A stretch of DNA of 64,000 nucleotides from Azospirillum sp. B510 (GCF_000010725.1 NC_013854.1:3247396-3311395), one strand, 5' to 3'; positions 16,085 to 28,043 are shown, counted from the stretch's first letter. A program made the numbers and translations. Notes: generated from the letters alone by a model not told the origin.

Positions 16085-16567
16085 TCAGTGCGCGACGATG
16101 GCGCAGACCGCCGCCTTCGTCGCCTTGGCCAGATCGGCTGGCGCCAGCACGATCTGCAAACCGCGCCGGCCGCCATTCACCACCATTTCCGGCAGCGCCT
16201 CGGCGCTCACGTCGATGAAGGTCGGCAGCGCCTTCTTCTGGCCCAGCGGGCTGATGCCGCCGACCAGGAAACCGGTGGTCTTCTCCGCCAGCGCCGGGTC
16301 GGCCAGATCGGCCTTCTTCGCCCTGGCCGCCGCGGCGATGGCCTTCAGGTCCAACTTGGCCGCGACCGGGATGACGGCGCAGGCCAGCGCCTTCGGCTCC
16401 AGCTGGACGATCAGGGTCTTGTAGACGATGGCCGGGTCGAGCCCGAGCGATTCGGCCGCATGCAGGCCGATGGCGTCGGCCGACGGGTCGTATTCATATT
16501 CCATCAGCCGGAAGGCGACACCCGCCGCCTTCGCCGCGTTGACCGCCGGTGTCACCTTCGCCGCCAT
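16085..16567 (-). CDS. ybaK: YbaK-type Cys-tRNA(Pro)/Cys-tRNA(Cys) deacylase
   Basis: YbaK removes cysteine wrongly attached to tRNA-Pro. The 160-residue protein has the family landmarks: YEYDPSADAIGLHAAESLGL near residue 30, VYKTLIVQL, VIPVAAKLDLKAIA with the key Lys, and GFLVGGISPLGQKKALPTFID in the second half. The ATG at 16567 gives the usual N-terminus; a GTG at 16576 is in frame. It is convergent with the tRNA-Arg gene, whose proximity is probably chance. Confidence 0.95.
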   Translation of the reverse strand: MAAKVTPAVNAAKAAGVAFRLMEYEYDPSADAIGLHAAESLGLDPAIVYKTLIVQLEPKALACAVIPVAAKLDLKAIAAAARAKKADLADPALAEKTTGFLVGGISPLGQKKALPTFIDVSAEALPEMVVNGGRRGLQIVLAPADLAKATKAAVCAIVAH

Positions 16568-16661
16568 GCTCCGCACCGCTCACTGGAAAAAGCGGCGGGA
16601 GCTTGGCAGGCGATACCGGGGGTGTAAAGCCCTCTCCCGCAGTCCGGGAAAGGGGGAAGGC

Positions 16662-17342
16662 TCACTCCCCGCCGCGCGAGGACGGGTTGCCGATCATCGT
16701 CAGGAATTCGCGGCGGGTCGACGGGTCGCTGCGGAAGGCGCCCAGCATGCGGCTGGTCACCATGGTCACGCCGGTCTTGTGGACGCCGCGGGTGGTCATG
16801 CACTGGTGCTGCGCCTCGATCACCACGGCCACGCCCTCGGGCTGCAACACCTCGTCGATGGTGTTGGCGATCTGCGCCGTCATCTTCTCCTGGATCTGCA
16901 AGCGCTTGCCATAGGCCTCGACCAGCCGGGCCAGCTTGGAGATGCCGACAACGCGGCGGCGCGGCAGATAGGCGACATGGGCCTTGCCGATGATCGGCAC
17001 CATGTGGTGCTCGCAGTAGGATTCGACCCGGATGTCGCGCAGCACGACCATCTCGTCGTAGCCGTCGGTCTCCTCGAAGGTGCGCGACAGGATTTCGACC
17101 GGATCGATGCCATAGCCGGCGAAGAATTCATCATAGGAGCGGACGACGCGGTCCGGCGTGCCGACCAGCCCCTCGCGCGTCGGGTCGTCGCCGGCCCAGC
17201 GGATCAGGGTGCGCACGGCCTCCTCCGCCTCGGCGCGGGACGGGCGGGCGGCATCGGCGGTGGCATCCGGCCGCGACAGGCCGGGTCCGCGGAACACATT
17301 GTCGAGAACCGGGGGCTTGGCCGGGGTCTTGGTAGCCGTCAC
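16662..17342 (-). CDS. folE: GTP cyclohydrolase I (type IA)
   Basis: This enzyme converts GTP to 7,8-dihydroneopterin triphosphate, the first step to tetrahydrofolate. The 226-residue protein carries the zinc ligands C110, H113 (in [11 protein letters not shown]) and C181 (in QHQCMTTRG), as well as [20 protein letters not shown] and the SRMLGAF segment near the C-terminus. The start is GTG at 17342, eight bases after AAGGA; no suitable ATG exists. It has a long leader (about 230 bases) after a near-consensus promoter. No other folate genes are adjacent. Confidence 0.97.
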   Translation of the reverse strand: MTATKTPAKPPVLDNVFRGPGLSRPDATADAARPSRAEAEEAVRTLIRWAGDDPTREGLVGTPDRVVRSYDEFFAGYGIDPVEILSRTFEETDGYDEMVVLRDIRVESYCEHHMVPIIGKAHVAYLPRRRVVGISKLARLVEAYGKRLQIQEKMTAQIANTIDEVLQPEGVAVVIEAQHQCMTTRGVHKTGVTMVTSRMLGAFRSDPSTRREFLTMIGNPSSRGGE

Positions 17343-17577
17343 GGGAACATCCTTTCCATTACCGGGAAACGCCCTGCGCGAAACCGCCGTGGGCCACGCA
17401 ACACGCCCATCGTGTCTGGCATCAGTACGGAACCGGAGCCTCGGCGGATCAACCGAACGGCCGACAAGACGACAGGACCCTCCGTCCACACGGAGGCATG
17501 ACGCCCATCCCGTTTCCGTCGCCTGACACCCTTCGGAAACCCCCGGAAGGGTCGCCTCCTATGGCCTTCAATCTCGA
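17343..17577 (-). promoter_or_regulatory. Long structured 5' leader of folE
   Basis: The region between the predicted folE transcript start (near 17575) and its GTG start holds no credible gene. It contains two clear hairpins: ACCCTTC (17528-17534) with GAAGGGT (17546-17552), and CCTCCGT (17479-17485) with ACGGAGG (17490-17496) closing a four-base loop. I could not match it to a known riboswitch class by eye. Such a length suggests RNA-level control of folate synthesis, which is inference. Confidence 0.45.
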
Positions 17578-17581
17578 GGAC

Positions 17582-17610
17582 AAGGTAGGGCCGGCCATGC
17601 GGCTTGTCAA
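17582..17610 (-). promoter_or_regulatory. Sigma-70 promoter of folE
   Basis: On the minus strand a perfect -35 box TTGACA (17610-17605), a 17-base spacer and TACCTT (17587-17582). It lies in an A+T-richer stretch downstream of apaG and directs transcription toward folE. Confidence 0.7.
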
Positions 17611-17683
17611 AGCCGCCTGTTGAATCTTTCCAATATTCACACGAATTCTATTGTATTATTTGCCCGCGTCCGGCTTTGCCGGT

Positions 17684-18076
17684 TCAGTTCAGGCGCATCG
17701 GCTGATGCGGGCTGTCGAGCGAGAAGGCGGGGATCGTCACGTCGAAGGCGCGGCCGTCCGCCCCTTCCATCCCATAGCTGCCGGCCATGATGCCCGACGG
17801 CGTGCCGAGCGGCGTGCCGCTGGTGTATTCGAAATGCTCCCCCGGTTCGAGCACCGGCTGTTCGCCGACGACGCCGGGTCCACGCACCTCCTGCACGCGG
17901 CCCATGGCATCGGTGATGCGCCAATGGCGGGTGCGCAGCTGCACCGTCTCCCTGCCCTCGTTCTCGATGCGGACGTGATAGGCCCAGACGAAGCGCCCCT
18001 CGGCCGGAGCCGACTGGTCCTCCAGGAACACGGGCTGGACGGTGACGCGGATGTCGCGGGTGACGGCGGTGTACAT
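17684..18076 (-). CDS. apaG: ApaG protein
   Basis: A 130-residue protein consisting of one ApaG (DUF525) domain, a fibronectin-like beta sandwich. It shows [21 protein letters not shown] at the N-terminus, [13 protein letters not shown], and the hallmark glycine-rich [25 protein letters not shown] with [10 protein letters not shown]. The name comes from linkage to apaH in enterobacteria, but its own function is unclear. It is transcribed alone here from a good promoter at 18183-18211. Confidence 0.95.
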   Translation of the reverse strand: MYTAVTRDIRVTVQPVFLEDQSAPAEGRFVWAYHVRIENEGRETVQLRTRHWRITDAMGRVQEVRGPGVVGEQPVLEPGEHFEYTSGTPLGTPSGIMAGSYGMEGADGRAFDVTIPAFSLDSPHQPMRLN

Positions 18077-18182
18077 GGCGGAAAATCCGATGACCGGCCC
18101 GACGAACGGCACCGGCCGAAGACGGGCCGGCGGCTGAGGGTCCGGAGATGCGGTTCCGGGCGGCCGGGCGGCGCTGGCGTTC

Positions 18183-18211
18183 AGAATAAAGCCCCCCCTC
18201 CGCACTGTCCA
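18183..18211 (-). promoter_or_regulatory. Predicted promoter of apaG with G-tract in spacer
   Basis: On the minus strand TGGACA (18211-18206), 17 bases and TATTCT (18188-18183), about 105 bases before the apaG start. The spacer contains a run of seven G residues. Confidence 0.6.
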
Positions 18212-18322
18212 GAACCGGGCCCGACAATCCCGCGGCGCCGCCGCGCGATGACCGCGCCGGGCCTGCCTTGAGCCCGCATCGAACTGGAGACAGTCATGCA
18301 TTGGATCAGGGTCTTCCTGGTC

Positions 18323-18351
18323 TTGCGACGGGGGGGGGACGATGATATATG
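18323..18351 (+). promoter_or_regulatory. Predicted promoter of the acetyltransferase gene with G9 spacer tract
   Basis: TTGCGA (18323-18328), 17 bases and TATATG (18346-18351). Nine consecutive G residues (18330-18338) fill the middle of the spacer. It diverges from the apaG promoter and would give a leader of about 220 bases before the gene at 18581. No other gene is visible in the 504-base divergent region 18077-18580. Confidence 0.55.
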
Positions 18352-18534
18352 CGCAAGTCCCAGCAACGGCCGATGAGCCTTGTCCATGTCTCGTTCGCAC
18401 GCCCTTCGCATCCGACGACGGAGCCACGCACCGCGCATCGCGGTTGCGGCCGTCATTGGATCGCGTGCGGACGCCAAGGGCGCGACGGGGAGCTGACACC
18501 CCCCGGCCCTTCCGGCGGCGGCGCGATCCGCCCC

Positions 18535-18549
18535 TCAGAAGACTTCTGA
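18535..18549. repeat. 7-1-7 palindrome close to the acetyltransferase start codon
   Basis: TCAGAAG-A-CTTCTGA is a perfect palindrome ending 31 bases before the ATG at 18581. It could be an operator or an RNA hairpin in the leader. Confidence 0.5.
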
Positions 18550-18580
18550 GAAGACCTTCTTCCCGCCGGGAGCCCAACGC

Positions 18581-19252
18581 ATGATCATCACCGTCGAAGA
18601 GCCCAAGCACGCCGCCGCCATCGAAGCCCTGCTGGACGTCTCCTTCGGTCCCGACCGTTTCGCCAAGACCGCCTACCAGCTGCGCGACGGCGTCGATGCC
18701 ATCGCCGCCCTCAACCTCGTCGCCATCGACCATGACGAGCATGGGCGCGAGGTGGTGGTGGGCACCATCCGCTACTGGCCGATCCTGGTCGGCGGCACCA
18801 CCCGGTCGATCCTGCTCGGCCCCATCGCGGTGGCCGCCCATCTGCAAGGCAGCGGGCTGGGCAGCAAGCTGATCCGGATGAGCCTGAACAAGGCGGTGGC
18901 GCTGGGCCACCAGTCGGTGATCCTGGTCGGCGACGCCCCCTATTACGAGCGGTTCGGCTTCTCCCGCGCCCTGACGCTGGGCATGGAGATGCCGGGTCCG
19001 GTCGACATGAACCGGTTCCTGGCCTTGGAACTGGTCGAGGGTGCGCTTGCCGGCGCCTCCGGCATGATCGGCAAGCCGGAAGCGGCGGACATGACGGATG
19101 CCGGCTTCGGCGCGACGCCGGTGCTGGCGGGCGAGCCCCCCGCCCCGTTCGGTTCCCTGTTCGGCCGGACGGCGGCGGAGCGGCTGTGGACCGACCGCGT
19201 GCGCCGGACCGACTGGTTCCGGCGCGGCGGTCTTCAGGCCGGGACCGCCTGA
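18581..19252 (+). CDS. GNAT family N-acetyltransferase (YhbS-like)
   Basis: A 223-residue protein whose first 165 residues form a GNAT domain: [15 protein letters not shown], then [27 protein letters not shown], which holds the acetyl-CoA-binding Q/RxxGxG/A motif (QGSGLG), and [18 protein letters not shown] near the end of the domain. The pattern is that of YhbS-type transferases. The C-terminal 55 residues are a low-similarity extension. The substrate is unknown. It stands between apaG, which diverges from it, and miaB. Confidence 0.9.
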   Translation: MIITVEEPKHAAAIEALLDVSFGPDRFAKTAYQLRDGVDAIAALNLVAIDHDEHGREVVVGTIRYWPILVGGTTRSILLGPIAVAAHLQGSGLGSKLIRMSLNKAVALGHQSVILVGDAPYYERFGFSRALTLGMEMPGPVDMNRFLALELVEGALAGASGMIGKPEAADMTDAGFGATPVLAGEPPAPFGSLFGRTAAERLWTDRVRRTDWFRRGGLQAGTA

Positions 19253-19291
19253 CGATTTCGGATCGCGGAAAGCGTCCGGTTGCAAACATGG

Positions 19292-19336
19292 GTGGGGCGA
19301 AGCGGGATTGACTCGATTCGCCCCACACGCGATACC
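19292..19336 (+). promoter_or_regulatory. Promoter of the miaB operon overlapping a 10-bp inverted repeat
   Basis: TTGACT (19308-19313), 17 bases and GATACC (19331-19336) point at miaB. GTGGGGCGAA (19292-19301) and TTCGCCCCAC (19317-19326) are perfect inverted repeats whose spacer carries the -35 box. The hairpin may end the upstream gene or serve as an operator. Confidence 0.5.
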
Positions 19337-19442
19337 ATCTTTCCAGGAGCGACGCCGGACCGACGGCGTGCCGCGCGCCACGCAGCATCGTGAGCGCGCT
19401 ATTCGTCTTTGTTCAATGCGGAAGAATGCGGAAGGGTGCGGG

Positions 19443-21957
<2,515 letters not shown>

Positions 21958-21961
<4 letters not shown>

Positions 21962-22464
21962 CGACCGCCGTCGATATCACTGTTTCACGTGAAGCCGGCG
22001 ATTGGGCCGGGGATGCCGAATGGCTGGCCGAGCGCGCGGCGCTCGCGGCGCTCGCCGCCACCTATGACGACGAGGAAGGCCCGGCCGAGCTGTCGGTCGT
22101 GCTGGCCGACGACGCGCTGGTCCATCAGCTGAACCGCGACTATCGCGGCAAGGACAAGCCGACCAACGTCCTGTCCTTCGCCCTGACCGAGGCGGAGGAG
22201 CCGGAGCCGGAAGAGGGCATGCCGGTGATGCTGGGCGACGTCATCCTCGCCTTTGAGACGGTCGTGCGCGAGGCCTCCGAACAGGGGAAAAGCCTCGAAG
22301 ACCACCTGACCCACCTTGTGATGCATGGTGTTCTGCATCTGCTGGGGTATGATCACGAGACGGACGACGAGGCCGAGGAGATGGAGGCGCTGGAAACCCG
22401 GCTTCTCGCCAGCTTCGGCATCGCCGATCCCTATGCCGCCAACCACCAACCGCCGGACCGATGA
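21958..22464 (+). CDS. ybeY: Endoribonuclease YbeY (rRNA maturation)
   Basis: A metal-dependent endoribonuclease needed for 16S rRNA 3'-end maturation and ribosome quality control. The 168-residue protein has the zinc-binding signature [11 protein letters not shown] with H123, H127 and H133, and the [20 protein letters not shown] motif (here [16 protein letters not shown]). It overlaps phoH and corC by four bases at each end. Codons 8-13 contain a near-consensus parS site (21981-21996), using codons such as GTT, TCA and CGT that its surroundings rarely use. Confidence 0.97.
21981..21996. promoter_or_regulatory. Candidate parS (ParB-binding) site 1, within ybeY
   Basis: TGTTTCACGTGAAGCC matches the widely conserved parS sequence TGTTTCACGTGAAACA at 14 of 16 positions, with the central palindrome TTCACGTGAA intact. 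It lies within the ybeY reading frame. Confidence 0.7.
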
Positions 22465-23417
22465 GCGAGATATCCGACAGTCGCACGCCCCGTGATGACA
22501 ACGGGGCCGAAGACCATTCCCTGGGCCACCTGTTCAAGGGGTGGCTCCGCACCGTGTGGGGCGGCCGCGAGGACAATTCCCTGCGCGGCACGATCGAAGA
22601 GCTGATCGCCGGCCTGGACGATGCCGCGAGCGCCGACGGCGAGGATTCGCTGGGCACCGGCGAGCGCGCGCTGCTGACCAACATCCTGAAGCTGCGCGAC
22701 CGCACCGTCGCCGACGTCATGGTGCCGCGCGCCGACATCATCGCCGTCGACATCGACACCCCCTTCCCCGCCCTGGTCCAGCGCGTCGCCGAGGAAGGCC
22801 ATTCCCGCCTGCCGGTGTTCCGCGAGACGCTGGACGACGTCGTCGGCATCATCCACATCAAGGACGTCATGACCCTGCTGGCGAAGCAGGCCGTCTCCGC
22901 CGAGGGTCTGAGCCGGAACCCGGACCTGTCCGGCATCATCCGCGAGGCGAAGATCGTCGCTCCCTCGATGCATGTGCTCGATCTGCTGGTCCAGATGCGC
23001 CAGACCCGCCAGCACATGGCCCTGGTGGTGGACGAGTTCGGCGGCATCGACGGCCTCGTCACCATCGAGGATCTGGTGGAGGAGATCGTCGGCGAGATCG
23101 AGGACGAGCATGACGAGACCGAAGCGCCGCGGCTGCTCGAACGTCCCGACGGCAGCCTGATCGCCGACGCCCGCCTGCCGATCGAGGATTTCGAGGACCG
23201 TGTCGGCCCGGTGCTGACCGAGGAGGAGCGCGAGGACATCGACACGCTGGGCGGCCTGGTGGTTTCCATCGCCGGGCGCGTGCCCGGGCTGGGCGAACGG
23301 CTGGTCCATCCCTCGGGCCTGGAATTCGAGATCGTCGATGCCGACTCCCGCCGGCTGAAGCGCCTGCGCGTCCACAATGTCCCGGCCAACAGTTCGGAGT
23401 TGGCGGAGACGGCGTAA
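22461..23417 (+). CDS. corC: CorC/HlyC family CBS-domain protein
   Basis: A 318-residue cytoplasmic protein with two CBS domains (about 80-205, starting [16 protein letters not shown] and continuing through [27 protein letters not shown]) and a CorC_HlyC transporter-associated domain (about 225-310, [14 protein letters not shown]). The membrane DUF21 domain of larger relatives is absent. Enterobacterial CorC (YbeX) is linked to magnesium/cobalt efflux and, more recently, to ribosome metabolism. The location between ybeY and lnt is the classic one. Confidence 0.93.
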   Translation: MSEISDSRTPRDDNGAEDHSLGHLFKGWLRTVWGGREDNSLRGTIEELIAGLDDAASADGEDSLGTGERALLTNILKLRDRTVADVMVPRADIIAVDIDTPFPALVQRVAEEGHSRLPVFRETLDDVVGIIHIKDVMTLLAKQAVSAEGLSRNPDLSGIIREAKIVAPSMHVLDLLVQMRQTRQHMALVVDEFGGIDGLVTIEDLVEEIVGEIEDEHDETEAPRLLERPDGSLIADARLPIEDFEDRVGPVLTEEEREDIDTLGGLVVSIAGRVPGLGERLVHPSGLEFEIVDADSRRLKRLRVHNVPANSSELAETA

Positions 23418-23542
23418 CGGGATGGGGGCGGCACGACGCCCCCACTTTCACAACCCAGCCTAGCCCAACAACAGCCTTGGCGCTCCCGCCCGGCCACATT
23501 ACCTATGGCGCCGCCCGCCCCGCCGCTGCCGGAGTTTCCGCC

Positions 23543-25156
23543 TTGACCGCCACCGACACCCTGCCCGTCCCGGCCCGGCTGGGCCGCGTTTCCGCGCGGC
23601 TGGCCGCACTGGCCGGCTGGCGCCGGCTGGCCGCCGCGGCGTTGCTGGGCGGGCTTGCCACCCTGGCGCTGCCGCCGGCCAATGTCGTGCCGGTTCTGCT
23701 GATCGCCTTTCCCGGCCTGCTCTGGCTGTTGCAGGGGGTCGCGACGACGCGGGGCGCCTTCGCCGTCGGCTGGTTCTTCGGCTTCGGCCATCATCTTCTC
23801 GGTCTCTATTGGATCAGCGCGGCGCTGTTCACTGACATCGAGCGTTTCTGGTGGGCCCTGCCGCTGTCGGCGGTCGGGCTGCCGATCCTGCTGGCGATGT
23901 TCAGCGGTGGCGCCACCCTGACCTTCCAGCTGCTGCGCCGGCGCGGCTTCGGCGCCGGGCTGGCGCGGCCGCTGCTGTTCGCGGCCTGCTGGTGCCTGTG
24001 GGAATGGCTGCGCGGCCATGTCTTCACCGGTTTCCCGTGGAACCTGGCCGGCTATGGCTGGGTCGGGGTGCTGCCGGTGCTGCAAACCGCCTCGCTGGTC
24101 GGCATCTATGGGCTGACCCTGCTGACCGTGCTGGTGGCCGCCCTGCCCGCCACCTTGCCCGACCGCGACACAACGCCGCGCCGCGCCCGGGCCGCCGTCG
24201 CCGCCGGTCTGGCGTTGCTGGCGCTGCTGGGCGGTTGGGGCGCCTGGCGGCTGGCCGGCGCGATCGACGAGCCGGTGCCGGGCATCCGGCTGCGGCTGGT
24301 CCAGGCGGCGATCGACCAGCGGCTGAAATGGGCGCCGAGCGAACGGGTGCAGAATTTCCAGAGCCATCTCGCCCTGTCCGCCGCCCCGCCCTCGGACCCT
24401 TCGGCCCCGCCGCCCAACCTCATCATCTGGCCGGAAACCGCCGTCCCCTTCTTCGTGGAGGAGGATGCGCGGGTGCGCCAGGCGATGGCCTCGGTCACGC
24501 CGCCGGGCGGGCTGCTGATCACCGGGGCGCCGCGGACCACGTTGGGTGCCGATGGCGAGCGCCGCTATTTCAATGGCATGGTGGCGGTGGACGGCAGCGG
24601 CGCCGTGGTCGCCGACTATGACAAGTTCCACCTCGTTCCCTTCGGCGAATACATGCCGCTGCGGCAATGGCTGCCGGTCGGCGCCATCGCCGGCAATGGG
24701 GCGGAATTCTCCCCCGGCACCGGCCCGCGCACCCTGCATCTGGACAGCCATGTGGCCGGACTGCCCTCCTTCAGCCCGCTGATCTGTTACGAGAGCATCT
24801 TTCCCGGCGCCGTGGTCGATGGCGCCGACCGCCCGCGCTGGCTCCTCAATCTGACCAATGACGCCTGGTACGGCCGCACCGCCGGCCCGCACCAGCATTT
24901 CGCCATCAACCAGGTCCGCGCGGTCGAGGAAGGGCTGCCGCTGGTCCGGGTGGCGAATACGGGAATATCCGGGGTGGTCGACTCGTACGGTCGTGTGCGA
25001 CACTTGCTCTCACTGGGAGAGCGAGGTTTCATCGATACCACATTGCCGAAAGCGCCGGACGGCGTCACAGCCTATGCCCGTATGGGCGACTGGATTTTCG
25101 GCTTAGTGCTTCTTGGCTGTTTTTTGACGGCCTTGTCCTCGCGATATCACCGGTAA
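23543..25156 (+). CDS. lnt: Apolipoprotein N-acyltransferase
   Basis: Lnt adds the third fatty acid to the N-terminal cysteine of lipoproteins in the inner membrane. The 537-residue protein has about six N-terminal membrane helices and a periplasmic nitrilase-type domain (about 245-500). Visible catalytic regions are IIWPETAVPFF (Glu), YDKFHLVPFGEYMPLR (Lys) and PLICYESIFPG (Cys). A last membrane helix closes the protein. I take TTG 23543 as start, with GGAG eight bases upstream; a TTG at 23477 would add 22 residues. It is the last gene of the miaB operon. Confidence 0.96.
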   Translation: MTATDTLPVPARLGRVSARLAALAGWRRLAAAALLGGLATLALPPANVVPVLLIAFPGLLWLLQGVATTRGAFAVGWFFGFGHHLLGLYWISAALFTDIERFWWALPLSAVGLPILLAMFSGGATLTFQLLRRRGFGAGLARPLLFAACWCLWEWLRGHVFTGFPWNLAGYGWVGVLPVLQTASLVGIYGLTLLTVLVAALPATLPDRDTTPRRARAAVAAGLALLALLGGWGAWRLAGAIDEPVPGIRLRLVQAAIDQRLKWAPSERVQNFQSHLALSAAPPSDPSAPPPNLIIWPETAVPFFVEEDARVRQAMASVTPPGGLLITGAPRTTLGADGERRYFNGMVAVDGSGAVVADYDKFHLVPFGEYMPLRQWLPVGAIAGNGAEFSPGTGPRTLHLDSHVAGLPSFSPLICYESIFPGAVVDGADRPRWLLNLTNDAWYGRTAGPHQHFAINQVRAVEEGLPLVRVANTGISGVVDSYGRVRHLLSLGERGFIDTTLPKAPDGVTAYARMGDWIFGLVLLGCFLTALSSRYHR

Positions 25157-25225
25157 CCCAGCAATACGGGCAATCGGGCCCCCCATGTAGGTTAAGTTCG
25201 TGTAAACGGGTTGACCGAACCGGGC

Positions 25226-25268
25226 TTGACTGCATACGTGGATATGTCGTAACTAGGTTGCACAACCT
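25226..25268 (+). promoter_or_regulatory. Promoter and palindromic operator of the XRE regulator gene
   Basis: TTGACT (25226-25231), 18 bases and TAACTA (25250-25255) form a reasonable promoter. AGGTTG-CA-CAACCT (25255-25268), a 6-2-6 palindrome, starts at the last base of the -10 box and spans the expected transcript start, a typical place for autorepression. Confidence 0.55.
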
Positions 25269-25285
25269 CTACAGGGATAAACGAG

Positions 25286-25780
25286 ATGCAGACTGAAACT
25301 GGGGCGCCGCGCGGGCGCCGTGCGGGTGCCGGCCGTCCGAAGACCGGAAAGCCGAATCCCATCGACGTCCATGTCGGCTCCCGCGTCCGTCTTCGCCGCA
25401 CTCTTCTCGGCATGAGCCAGGAGAAGCTGGGCGAGGCCATCGGCCTGACCTTCCAGCAGGTGCAGAAGTACGAGCGCGGCGCCAACCGCATCGGCGCGTC
25501 CCGCCTGTTCGACCTCAGCCGCGTTCTGGACGTGCCGGTTTCCTTCTTCTTCGACGACATGCCGGCCGAAGCGGCCGCCGCCCGCGTCGAGGATGACGAC
25601 GAGGCGGGCGCGTCCGACGAGCGGTCCGCCAACACCTACGAGCCCGATCCGATGGCCAAGCGCGAGACGCTCGAACTGGTCCGCGCCTATTACAAGATCA
25701 ACGACCCGTCGGTGCGCAAGCGGCTGTTCGAGCTGACGAAAGCGGTCGCCAGCGCCGCCGTGGCCGAAGCCGCCGAGTAA
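25286..25780 (+). CDS. XRE-family transcriptional regulator (PraR-like)
   Basis: A 164-residue regulator with a lysine- and arginine-rich N-terminus, a helix-turn-helix of the Cro/CI type (about 30-85: VGSRVRLRRTLLGMSQEKLGEAIGLTFQQVQKYERGANRIGASRL), an acidic linker, and a C-terminal helical part (about 125-164). The sequence and its place between lnt and metK recall rhizobial PraR, a repressor tied to biofilm and quorum signalling; the function here is inferred. AGGGAT precedes the ATG. A palindrome over its own promoter suggests autoregulation. Confidence 0.93.
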   Translation: MQTETGAPRGRRAGAGRPKTGKPNPIDVHVGSRVRLRRTLLGMSQEKLGEAIGLTFQQVQKYERGANRIGASRLFDLSRVLDVPVSFFFDDMPAEAAAARVEDDDEAGASDERSANTYEPDPMAKRETLELVRAYYKINDPSVRKRLFELTKAVASAAVAEAAE

Positions 25781-26018
25781 CCTCCGCCGATCGTTTCACG
25801 GCCTGTATACCCACCGAACGGGGAAGGCGCGGCGCGGCCGTGCCCACCCCTTCGTGTGGAGCCGTTCTATGATCGGTCCATCGCCTTACTGCCGGTAGTC
25901 TTCTTGACCACGGCTGGATTCCTTGCCACAACCGGTGTTGGACCGGTGTCTGCGGCCGCTGTACCGGTCTGCCGTTTCGGCTCATGAAATAGCGTGCCGC
26001 CGAATGCCGAGGTTTCCC
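25781..26018 (+). promoter_or_regulatory. Intergenic leader ahead of metK
   Basis: These 238 bases carry no credible gene. ACCGGT-containing segments recur near 25935-25970, and one can form a CCGGT/ACCGG hairpin. A TTGACC (25903-25908) could be a -35 box but its -10 partner is poor. No SAM-II or SAM/SAH riboswitch core could be recognised by eye, although metK genes are often controlled that way. Confidence 0.3.
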
Positions 26019-27185
<1,167 letters not shown>

Positions 27186-27222
27186 TCGCCCCAACCGGCG
27201 CATCACCGACATCGAAGGGACG

Positions 27223-27257
27223 GCGGAGGCTGGAAACGGCCTCCGCTGTCTTTTTGT
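27223..27257 (+). terminator. Rho-independent terminator of metK
   Basis: GCGGAGGC (27223-27230) and GCCTCCGC (27239-27246) form an 8-bp G+C stem with an eight-base loop, followed by TGTCTTTTTGT. Confidence 0.9.
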
Positions 27258-27305
27258 ATAAGCCCGTTTCGTGCCGACCCCGCTCTTCGAACCGCATCAG
27301 CCGCC

Positions 27306-28043
27306 ATGACCGACAGCAAAACCGACCAACAGACAGACAACGCTCCGCAGACCGAAACCGGAAACCGGCTGTTCGGCCGGCGCAAGGGCCGTCCCCTGCG
27401 CAAGCGCCGGACCAGCCTGATCGAGGATCTGCTGCCGCGGCTCCAGATCCCGATGCCGAAACCCGGCGACGGCCTGGACCCCGCCGGCCTGTTCGACACG
27501 CCCAAGCGCGAGGTCTGGCTGGAGATCGGCTTCGGCATGGGCCATCACCTCGCCTGGCAGGCGGGGCGCCATCCGGATGTCGGTGTCATCGGTGCCGAGC
27601 CCTTCCTCAACGGGATCGCCGGCCTGCTCGGCATGGTCGAGGACGAGACCTTGCGCAACGTGCGCGTCCATCCCGACGACGCCCGGCCGCTGCTCGACGC
27701 CCTGCCCGACGCCTCCATCGGCCGCGCCTTCGTGCTGTTCGCCGATCCCTGGCCGAAGAAGCGCCACGCCGACCGCCGCTTCATCGGGCCGGAGAATCTG
27801 CCGCGGCTGGCCCGCGTGCTGAAGGACGGGGCGGAGCTGCGCCTGGCCAGCGACGACATGGGGCTGGTGCGCTGGATGCTGGAACACACGGTGAAGCATC
27901 CCGATTTCGAATGGACGGCCCGCCGCCCGTCGGATTGGCGTGTCCGCCCCGACGACTGGCCGGCGACCCGCTACGAGGAAAAGGCGATCGCCGCCGGCCG
28001 CAAGCCGGTCTTCATGCGTTTCGTCCGCCGTCCCCGCGCGTGA
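27306..28043 (+). CDS. trmB: tRNA (guanine-N7-)-methyltransferase
   Basis: TrmB methylates G46 in the variable loop of tRNAs with SAM. The 245-residue protein has a basic N-terminal extension (about 1-50), the SAM-binding WLEIGFGMGHHLAWQA, GAEPFLNGIAGLL, and the catalytic-side LFADPWPKKRHADRRFI. C-terminal RPDDWPATRYEEKAI is also typical. It follows metK beyond a strong terminator, so it probably has its own promoter. Its last 32 bases overlap the 3' end of the convergent monooxygenase-like gene. Confidence 0.96.
   Translation: MTDSKTDQQTDNAPQTETGNRLFGRRKGRPLRKRRTSLIEDLLPRLQIPMPKPGDGLDPAGLFDTPKREVWLEIGFGMGHHLAWQAGRHPDVGVIGAEPFLNGIAGLLGMVEDETLRNVRVHPDDARPLLDALPDASIGRAFVLFADPWPKKRHADRRFIGPENLPRLARVLKDGAELRLASDDMGLVRWMLEHTVKHPDFEWTARRPSDWRVRPDDWPATRYEEKAIAAGRKPVFMRFVRRPRA

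Noticed and set aside
17449..17640. Minus-strand frame of 63 codons in the folE leader
   Set aside because: It starts upstream of the folE promoter, has no ribosome binding site and shows no family pattern.
18342..18584. Plus-strand frame of 80 codons ending at the acetyltransferase start
   Set aside because: Its ATG overlaps the predicted -10 box, it lacks a ribosome binding site, and the translation is Arg/Pro-rich like other noncoding frames.
22241..25003. Minus-strand open frame of 920 codons opposite corC and lnt
   Set aside because: Antisense to two well-supported genes; composition biased and without motifs.
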